NCBI GenBank assembly: GCA_947623455.1
Contig: OX392538.1
Coordinates: forward strand, 36,688,001 to 36,752,000
Direction: 5' to 3'
Length of the DNA: 64,000 nt
Origin: Mimachlamys varia
Taxonomy: Eukaryota > Mollusca > Bivalvia > Pectinida > Pectinidae
A program made the position numbers and the translations under genes. Shown here piece by piece: positions 59,401 to 64,000 of this stretch (within the stretch, counting starts at the first letter, position 1; every line of letters begins with the position of its first letter). Under the pieces are notes generated by a model. The model did not search any database. It was not told where the DNA came from and saw only the letters and a list, made by a program, of their open reading frames with translations.

Positions 59401-62400
59401 TGCCAGTAATAGATGAAATGTTTTTTTCAGAGACTGTCATATTGTTTTTTTTAAACACTGAATTGTTTTCGAAGAAGTCTGAATTAAATTGCATGATGGG
59501 TATTTTGTCCCTGAGATTATTCCAGCATGTGTTTTTTCTGGCTTAAAATTTCATTTAAAAAGACAAAACTGAACAAAGCCACCAATGACAATTCTTTTTT
59601 TAAAATATTCACTTTTATTTTCAACCAAAGAAGATTAATTTTGTTTAGAGCCAATTTGACAAGAAAAAATGAATTAATTTTCAACCATTAAGGAAGTAGT
59701 ATCAAACTTTAAACAATTTCATTTTTTATATCAAAAACTGTGAACAAACAAATTTGAAGTATTTACTTTTTAAACAATTAGAGATTTTAAGAAACAAATT
59801 AAAAACAATTTTATTTTTAATTGACCAAAGATTAAAGTACCAACAATGAATTAAACCAATTTTGATTTCAACCATGAAGTCAATTAACATAGAAACTTAT
59901 ATAATTAACAATCTGAAACCTTTCAAAGGAAAAATCGAAGGATTAAGTCTGACGCAATTTGAAGAAGTTAATCAATACAGCCATAATGTATAAATCTTCT
60001 GATGTTGAATATCAAAGTCGAGTATCACAGGAGCGGTTTACCAGACACAATATAATCCCAGGACCAGATCGAAACTCAGGCTTCATTTCAGGATCCAGTG
60101 GAGCTACTTTAGATGTCAAGAACCAATCAAATTTACTCCCGAGTTTTACAGCATGGTTTAGTCTCCAGGTTTAAAACCGTTCCTTTGAGTTGACATTGAT
60201 TATAACATTATACTTAAATCAATATTACCGGGTACGTTTCTATTTAAGCCAATATTTGTATATTTGTCTAATATAGCTGATCTGTTGAATATTATCATTG
60301 ATTATGTTCAAAAGAAAAAGACTCCAGCTCAGGTGCATGCACTGACTGCACATGACATTTGAAGAGATTTATTGAAGCATTGGACTGCTGTCAGTTGGCA
60401 TTCATTGGCAACATGAATGCCAACTGAACTGGACAAAGGCAAATTTAACTCAATGAAGTGGGCTAGCAAGGGGTCTATAATGTTGTGAAATCTATCATTG
60501 TTGATTATGACAAAACAACGTTTGCATATAGGCAAAGATAGATGATGTCATCAGGAGTTCAACCTTCAAAACAGTAAAAGGACAATGTGAAGCAAACTTG
60601 ACATTGCCAAGTCTTCCCTAATTAATACACATTCAAATAATTATTACAGTGACATGCCAAAAGTCTTTCAATTTTTTTTATTTTGCTATATATATTCTTG
60701 GTATTTCAAACTTTTTTCAATAAATTTTCCTGACTTTAATTTTGGATGGATTTTGTAATTTGGTACAAAAATATTCAAGGTTTCCTCTCGTAATATTTAT
60801 TTAATTTTCTGTTGTGTATTAATAGAGCTATACAGAGTTGTCTACACTGCTAGTTTCCGTGTTACCCCCATTTCTCTATATAACGCTACCAAAATGACGT
60901 CAAAATGGCGTCCCGAAAATTGGATGTTGTAAATAAATTATGATTTCTCTGGTCATACTTAACGGAAAACAGTGAAAATATTATGAGATGAAACAGGAAA
61001 CATTTTTTTATAAGTACACAAAATTTCATTAAAATTGGTCCATAAACAAAGTCGGGAAAATTCATTCAAAAAAGTAGGAAAAACAAAGAATATATAGCAA
61101 AATAAAGAAAAAATGAAAGACTTTTGGCACGTAAAATATAACTGTATATTGCATTATATGGAGGTGGTAAACATCCCTCCAATGTTGTCCATGTACACGT
61201 ATCTTCACTGTTAATTAGCTACCTGCATGATAATACACTTCCTTGCAGTAAATATTCCGCTGCAGGACAGAAATTTCAAACCTGTTGGTTGAAAAATTTC
61301 AAGCATTTTTTGTAAACTAGGTAATTATCCATTGCATATGCAGTATATTTTCTGTTAGATACCTTTACATATAACCAGGTGAGAATATGCTAGCTGTCTT
61401 GGTAAAGGTGAGTCACAGCAGGTGCAGATAAAAGTTTTTCCACAAATCTCAACTTCAAGACTGACATGTTTACAATTAATATTTGCACAGTAAAACAGCA
61501 AGTCAGGACTTAGGACTGACTCATCCATTCAATGATTTTTTTTTTTCGTCTGAACATAAATACATTAAATTCTTTCTTTGCTTTTGGGGATAGGAATAAA
61601 ATGTTATTCACCTAAAAATAATTAAGGATTTACAACATCATACTTCAATGAATTGAAATTAATGGATGGATATATCTCTGAAATCAAATTTTATTATTTT
61701 CTGATTACCTACACAAATCAATTACCATACATTAATATTAATATGTCATAATGGCTTGATATATTTTTTACAAAAATTTCTCTGTCCGATTCCGTTACAC
61801 AATATATGGAATATGGGTAACTATAATTGGTGCAATTTGCATGCATATATATATATACTCCAGCCATAATTAGTTTCACTGCATTATTTAACACAGACTT
61901 ATTAAGTTCTATGGCATTAGTAATTCATTTTTTCGAAATGCTTTAATTTACCATATTTGTTACAAAATTAACCCAAAAATGTTAGGAAAAAATATCACTA
62001 TCAGATATTAAAAGAAATAATTTCAATTATATCAAATTGCAAATAATAAAAAGTTGATTAAAAATAAATTTTGAAAAAAAGAAAGAATAATATTGATATA
62101 ATTTACACCCGCGCAACTTATATAATTAATGCAATTATAATTAAGACAGTACCAATTACCAAAGCAAGCCTTCTATAAATAGTACACACACACACATGCA
62201 CACATTTATGCATTCTCTTCTGAGATTTTTTTTTTTATAAACTTAAATTAGCAGTGCTGTATTATACCCAGGTAACGACAGATATAAGCCATTGACTTAT
62301 CTTGCCAACATAATCCGATATCCATTATAAATTGATCCAAAGATAGTGCATGGCATGCGAAACAGGTCTCTGCCGGTAACGATCTGGCTTAAAGCTTGCA

Positions 62401-62545
62401 TTGCAAAGGGAAAAAAATCGTCTGTACTGCTGAGTATTCATGGCAACAAGAACAGATCAGTAGAGAGCACCAAGTCATGTCACCAACTTACCTCCTTATT
62501 TCTCCCTTCTGAAAAGTTTGGGACGCATTCTATAACCCTTGGCAT
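38321..62545 (-). CDS. FTCD: Formimidoyltransferase-cyclodeaminase (FTCD), 13 coding exons
   Basis: Bifunctional cytosolic enzyme of histidine breakdown. The N-terminal domain moves the formimino group from formimino-glutamate to tetrahydrofolate; the C-terminal domain deaminates and cyclises it to 5,10-methenyl-tetrahydrofolate. Exons in transcript order: 62545-62492, 53324-53141, 52137-52009, 51303-51215, 50662-50483, 45988-45851, 43148-42955, 42434-42308, 41456-41295, 40369-40326, 39802-39664, 39084-38989, 38407-38321. They sum to 1623 nt: 540 residues plus stop, against 541 in human. Transferase domain about 1-325, with [12 protein letters not shown] at the N-terminus, catalytic His82 in [16 protein letters not shown], and [19 protein letters not shown]. 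Cyclodeaminase domain about 335-540, with [11 protein letters not shown] 351-361 and VDADAAAF 408-415 around the presumed catalytic Asp. An in-frame TAA lies three codons before the ATG. All junctions are GT-AG and in phase, so the gene appears intact. Confidence 0.95.
38989..39084 (-). CDS. FTCD: FTCD coding exon 12
   Basis: Residues 481-512, [20 protein letters not shown] then [12 protein letters not shown], equivalent to human [20 protein letters not shown]. Acceptor gtattacag, donor gccaag|gtcagt, phase 0. Confidence 0.92.
39359..39652 (+). repeat. SINE family A interrupted by a small MITE
   Basis: The head taatggtcaagtggttaggt and body (tgctaggtactggccatttg) lead to ggcatg, then the palindromic MITE 39531-39620. 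The SINE tail taggacgtaaaatataaaca resumes after it. About 16 expected SINE bases are missing at the junction. Confidence 0.8.
39531..39620. mobile_element. Palindromic MITE, copy 3, nested in a SINE
   Basis: Begins cccattcacccctaaagaca and ends caggggtgattgtgagtgaa. Its place inside a recognisable SINE shows that it is a mobile unit and not just a chance palindrome. Confidence 0.8.
39664..39802 (-). CDS. FTCD: FTCD coding exon 11
   Basis: Residues 434-480 in part, [20 protein letters not shown] and on to [10 protein letters not shown], matching human [20 protein letters not shown]. Acceptor gtggattccag, donor ctccag|gtaaac. It enters in phase 2 and leaves in phase 0. Confidence 0.93.
39805..39990 (-). 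repeat. ~21-bp minisatellite beginning at FTCD exon 11 acceptor
   Basis: About eight units of 21-22 bp (plus-strand form ggagagaattcaccaattaa) start at the acceptor itself. The first, most diverged unit is the splice site region tggaatccaccaaataaagg. The array therefore grows out of the 3' splice site into intron 10. Confidence 0.8.
40326..40369 (-). CDS. FTCD: FTCD coding exon 10
   Basis: A 44-nt micro-exon, residues 420-434 in part: [14 protein letters not shown], aligned with human LPKNTPEEKDR. Acceptor attttccag, donor tctct|gttagt (a T at +3), ends in phase 2. It is needed to keep frame between exons 9 and 11. Confidence 0.88.
40605..41288 (-). repeat. 26-bp minisatellite, ~26 copies, flush with FTCD exon 9 donor
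   Basis: Unit on the plus strand: ttctagatactgtcagatta plus cacagg. The array ends at 41288, only a few bases inside intron 9 from the donor at 41294. More diverged units extend down to about 40440. Small runs of higher-order variants (tcggataa, tcagataa) show local homogenisation. Confidence 0.92.
41295..41456 (-). CDS. FTCD: FTCD coding exon 9
   Basis: Residues 366-419, [20 protein letters not shown] and on to [12 protein letters not shown]. Contains the cyclodeaminase acidic motif. Acceptor attctag, donor atatatg|gtaaag, phase 0 both ends. Confidence 0.93.
41578..41757. repeat. ~31-bp minisatellite, about six copies, FTCD intron 8
   Basis: Units of the form actaaatttctagtccaact plus gcaggcaaaat, increasingly regular towards 41757. 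It lies about 120 bp upstream (in transcript sense) of exon 9. Confidence 0.8.
41895..42137 (+). repeat. Glu-tRNA-derived SINE, family B
   Basis: The head gtggtgcagtgaatagtgca, B box ggggttcaatcccc and body cttcccacaataagaccccc are complete, with tail aataaagtttgtatt. It is antisense to FTCD in intron 8. Confidence 0.85.
42308..42434 (-). CDS. FTCD: FTCD coding exon 8
   Basis: Residues 323-365. Spans the linker between the two enzyme domains and opens the cyclodeaminase domain with [18 protein letters not shown]. Acceptor gattccag, donor gccttg|gtaaat, ends in phase 0. Confidence 0.93.
42484..42853. repeat. Three ~125-bp tandem units, FTCD intron 7
   Basis: Each unit has aaatttcacaa, gatttttattgaatttggga and gggaaaataaaccacttta in the same order. 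The units differ by several substitutions and by the length of a T-rich run. Confidence 0.8.
42955..43148 (-). CDS. FTCD: FTCD coding exon 7
   Basis: Residues 259-323 in part: [20 protein letters not shown] and on to [19 protein letters not shown] and SPKERIIE. Acceptor attattgtag, donor attga|gtaagt, ends in phase 2. The first ~54 bases and the acceptor are the template of the large upstream array. I place the true exon here because only this copy continues in frame. Confidence 0.94.
43149..45085 (-). repeat. 82-bp array: ~23 copies of FTCD exon 7 acceptor and 5' coding end
   Basis: The unit (plus strand) includes gatctgggaccccaccactg, agattcaactcctacaataa and tcatcaactctccagtggta. 'gatctgggac' recurs every 82 bp from the exon (near 43118) to about 45003, giving 23 extra full copies plus a partial one ending near 45085. 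On the minus strand each full unit is a 3' splice site followed by codons for [14 protein letters not shown], then a stop about five codons on. Copies are almost identical. Confidence 0.95.
45086..45640. repeat. ~140-bp degenerate tandem repeat with 'gaccttgac' blocks
   Basis: About four units, each with a 'tttgaccttgac'-type block, a caacttcacttcataatgtca block and an aaaatgttcatcagtaaa block. It follows the 82-bp array without a gap. Confidence 0.7.
45851..45988 (-). CDS. FTCD: FTCD coding exon 6
   Basis: Residues 213-258, [20 protein letters not shown] and on to [21 protein letters not shown]. Matches human [20 protein letters not shown]. Acceptor ctcctcacag, donor gcacag|gtaaat, phase 0 both ends. 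Confidence 0.95.
48421..48510. mobile_element. Palindromic MITE, copy 4
   Basis: Begins tcacccctgaagacatttg-like with acacatttgaactcttcc and ends ttttaggggtgaatgat. The centre ctcaaaagttgacataccgg is longer than in the other copies. Confidence 0.7.
49987..50064 (+). other. G-rich tract
   Basis: Multiple G runs (tgggggaaggggagaggggg, ggtagggggaggtgg, cccgggggtgggggaag) in an otherwise AT-rich intron. It could form a G-quadruplex on the plus strand, which is the template strand for FTCD. Confidence 0.5.
50483..50662 (-). CDS. FTCD: FTCD coding exon 5
   Basis: Residues 153-212, including [20 protein letters not shown] and [20 protein letters not shown]. Matches the second half of the transferase domain. 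Acceptor tgttttag, donor gatcag|gtagcg (weak +4 to +6), phase 0. Confidence 0.93.
51215..51303 (-). CDS. FTCD: FTCD coding exon 4
   Basis: Residues 123-152, [20 protein letters not shown] then [10 protein letters not shown]. Acceptor gttttcag, donor gaaaag|gtaact. It enters in phase 1 and leaves in phase 0. Confidence 0.93.
52009..52137 (-). CDS. FTCD: FTCD coding exon 3
   Basis: Residues 80-122. Holds the catalytic-site motif [16 protein letters not shown] with His82, then [19 protein letters not shown]. Acceptor atctgcag, donor taccag|gtaagt, phase 1. Confidence 0.95.
52254..52335. mobile_element. Palindromic MITE, copy 5 (reverse orientation)
   Basis: Begins ctcatgcaccccttaaattc and ends ttcagaggagaatgag; the centre is ccagcctttgatctgg. 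In FTCD intron 2, 117 bp upstream of exon 3. Confidence 0.7.
52755..53020. repeat. ~75-bp tandem repeat, four diverged units, FTCD intron 2
   Basis: Each unit has atctctgttcatgtttagat (or a variant) followed by tttttgtgttcagtat. The last unit is about 120 bp from the exon 2 donor. Confidence 0.75.
53141..53324 (-). CDS. FTCD: FTCD coding exon 2
   Basis: Residues 19-80 in part: [20 protein letters not shown] then [20 protein letters not shown] and IDMRKHTG. Strong match to human [19 protein letters not shown]. Acceptor gttgacag, donor cacacag|gtaaga, ends in phase 1. Confidence 0.95.
53430..53935. repeat. ~180-bp tandem repeat with 'aggtcaaagtgacc' blocks
   Basis: Three diverged units share agcccagacaaacttttc (or a variant), tcaaaatgtaggtca and a gacctacttttgat block. 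A molluscan dispersed element with internal repeats is likely. Confidence 0.6.
54890..55800 (-). repeat. Cluster of minus-strand tRNA-like SINE heads
   Basis: At least four decayed heads: near 54900-54960, 55036-55110 (cttgaaccctcgaccctggg), 55460-55530 (attcaaacataacccacgac) and 55735-55800 (gatcaaacctgagacccaga). Each has a B-box-like part followed by an A-box-like part when read on the minus strand. None folds well enough to call a tRNA gene. Confidence 0.5.
56019..56248 (+). repeat. SINE family A, complete
   Basis: The head tggtggccaatgcaagtggt, B box gcaagttcgaaaccc, body ttgccaggtactgaccatag and tail aaataaaccaaaccaaaa are all present. This is one of the best-preserved copies. Confidence 0.85.
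57052..57150. mobile_element. MITE 'ttaaaggcccaatatacg', truncated copy
   Basis: Only the left ~100 bp is present (aaagcccaatatacgaaact and on to gataaccatgcaagaataag). The other end is missing. Confidence 0.75.
57416..57745. mobile_element. MITE 'ttaaaggcccaatatacg', copy 3
   Basis: 330 bp with both ends (ttaaaggcccaatatacgta and acgtatattgcgcctttaa). It lacks the central block with gtaccggtaaccgcg seen in copies 1 and 2. Confidence 0.85.
59079..59308 (-). repeat. SINE family A, minus strand
   Basis: The tail side is ttttgttttggtttagtttt and the head side cacctaagttaaccacccc with gccaccacagcccc. The body has ggaaagcaggagtacccaga. It is in the same sense as FTCD transcription. Confidence 0.82.
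60652..61132. mobile_element. 481-bp TIR element 'acrtgccaaaagtctttca', copy 1
   Basis: The left end acatgccaaaagtctttcaa and right end tgaaagacttttggcacgt are inverted. The inverted repeat runs about 40 bp, to attttgctatata and its inverse. A second copy in the same orientation starts at 63627. No transposase. Confidence 0.85.
62492..62545 (-). CDS. FTCD: FTCD coding exon 1
   Basis: The 54-nt first coding exon, 9.2 kb from exon 2: [18 protein letters not shown], matching human [18 protein letters not shown]. Start codon at 62545-62543, donor aaggag|gtaagt, phase 0. An in-frame stop precedes the ATG by three codons. Confidence 0.93.
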
Positions 62546-63626
62546 GATTATTTAGTATTTCCAAACTAACTTCTACAGAAATGGTAGATTGTTACGTTTC
62601 ATGTCCTGTGTCTGTGTACCGGAGTATGGAAAGCTACCTGTCAGGTAAAGTAACTCTCCGATTTAGATGCGTAGTACGTCACCATGCTTTGAGTCTCTTC
62701 CAAGGCAATTTTGATGACGTAGTGATTCTTGTTGCAACGTTTTGCACAGGGTACCATCTTCGATGGCAGTGGAGCTGTAACAAAATATCAATATTTGACA
62801 AATTGAAGTCCACTTAACCGCTTGATCACTTGAATAACAGAATAGTTGGTAAGTTGAATAGTTAGCGATAATATATACACGTATGGCATATGCGTGGGTT
62901 ATGAATATTAGCCAAAAACTATTGGCTACCGGTTGGCCCAGATTTTGCAGTCCTATCAAGTTGTGCCGTCGTGCGATGAAGGAAGCATTTTACACGCACG
63001 GGTGAAACAGCTTGCTCTTTCAGACCGTACAGCACGTATTGACTGTTGTGACATATGAACCACCGCTGTATATTTGAAGTAATATTACATGCATATTCTC
63101 GCGTGGAAAGGGAAATGTATTTGTTGACCCACATTTCCAGTGCAAGCGTCCCGTAAATGATTGTTTACATGTCGTGTTGTGATCCTGGTAGTAATAAATA
63201 TAGCTGTACTATTAATAGAATTGAATACAAAGTTCAGTTGATAATATTATAGAATTATGTCTTCCACAAGGGTCTATATGGATATATGGGTTTTTGTACT
63301 GTGACCGACTTTCTCCACTGCCACTGGTACTGGTGCAGGGTTTAATCTGTACTATATAAGCTGCCTATATAGCCTACTTTTTTACATGTAGATTCTACAT
63401 GAAATAAAAGGTTTTGACTTCACAATCAACTGCTAGTTAAATAGAATTTAAGCATTACTACTCTACAGTACAGACAGCATTTCTTATCTGATTGTCAGGA
63501 AACTTCATACAAGTGCTTGTAAATACTAACTCTTGTACAGAGTCACAATTCAATTTTTTGTGGTCTAAAGCAAGGTCACTCTCAATATAAAAAGAATTTC
63601 TTCAGTTGACATTTATATATACAGAT
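62546..63626. other. FTCD upstream region
   Basis: 5'-flanking and UTR sequence for FTCD on the minus strand. A minus-strand ttatatag near 63350 could be a TATA-like box, but it is 800 bp from the ATG and unsupported. Short open frames here have no recognisable sense. Confidence 0.4.
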
Positions 63627-64000
63627 ACGTGCCAAAAGTCTTTCATTTTTTTTTTATTTTGCTATATTTTCTTTGTATTTCCAACTTTTTTTCAATGAAT
63701 TTTCCTGACTTCGTTTATGGATGGATTTAGACATTTTTTTGTAATTTGGTAAAAAAATATTCAAGGTTTCCTCTCATAGTATTTATTTAATTATCCGTTT
63801 TGTATTTATGGAGCTACACAGAATTGTCTACACTGTGAATTTCTGTGTGACACCATTTCTCAATATAACGTTACCAAAATGATGTCAAAGTGGCGTCCCG
63901 AAAATTGGATGTTGTAAATAAATTATGATTTCTCTGGCCATACATAACGGAAAAACAGTGAAAATATTATGAGATGAAACAGGAAAAATTTCTTAATAAG
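63627..64000. mobile_element. TIR element 'acrtgccaaaagtctttca', copy 2, cut by window end
   Basis: Starts acgtgccaaaagtctttcat and follows copy 1 closely, including gtggcgtcccgaaaattgga. The window stops about 110 bp before the expected right end. Confidence 0.85.

Larger units (their letters stand above)
53325..62491. other. FTCD intron 1 (9.2 kb), repeat-rich
   Basis: The longest intron in the window. It holds a ~180-bp repeat (53430-53935), minus-strand tRNA-like SINE relics (54890-55800), two family A SINEs, two 'ttaaaggccc' MITEs and one 481-bp TIR element. 57750-59075, 59310-60650 and 61135-62490 are AT-rich with nothing I can name. Confidence 0.75.

Noticed and set aside
63345..63360. 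TATA box for FTCD on the minus strand
   Set aside because: The sequence is AT-rich generally, the site is about 800 bp from the start codon, and nothing else marks a transcription start.

Overview
This is a eukaryotic genomic window with long introns, GT-AG splice sites, AT-rich non-coding sequence and many small transposons and tandem repeats. Both recognisable genes are animal genes. The repeat content (two tRNA-derived SINE families, several palindromic TIR elements, 'ctgacc...ggcctcttg'-type elements with internal tandem units) suggests a mollusc, most likely a bivalve. That taxonomic call is inference; no marker gene is present.

Two complete protein-coding genes lie tail to tail. (1) Plus strand, 4263-28233: an orthologue of ABCB6, the half-size ABC transporter linked to porphyrin/haem handling. 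I resolved 18 coding exons; the reading phases close exactly and give 850 codons, close to the 842 residues of human ABCB6. (2) Minus strand, 62545-38321: an orthologue of FTCD, the bifunctional formimidoyltransferase-cyclodeaminase of histidine/folate metabolism. I resolved 13 coding exons that close to 540 codons, against 541 in human. The two genes have no known functional link; they are only neighbours.

Layout: 1-4262 is upstream non-coding sequence with SINE relics. 4263-28233 is ABCB6, whose introns hold TIR elements (5097-6258, 13998-15758, 20669-21140), hairpins (10731-10887, 25681-25976), a ~2 kb element with ~147-bp tandem units (about 11550-13615) and SINEs. 28234-38320 is the intergenic tail-to-tail region, rich in SINEs, including one whose tRNA-like head is repeated about eight times. 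38321-62545 is FTCD, with several minisatellites and a 9.2-kb first intron. 62546-64000 is FTCD upstream sequence.

The most unusual feature is that tandem arrays repeatedly start at splice sites, and several carry exon sequence. FTCD exon 7 has its 3' splice site plus the first ~54 coding bases amplified into about 23 extra 82-bp copies. ABCB6 exon 14 has its last 33 coding bases plus donor repeated six more times. ABCB6 exon 10 has its 3' end plus donor repeated about seven times in decaying form. ABCB6 exon 4 has its acceptor plus 5' part duplicated once. Shorter arrays also abut FTCD exons 9 and 11 and perhaps ABCB6 exon 6. All exon boundaries here come from reading frames, family knowledge and splice consensus; no transcript data were available.
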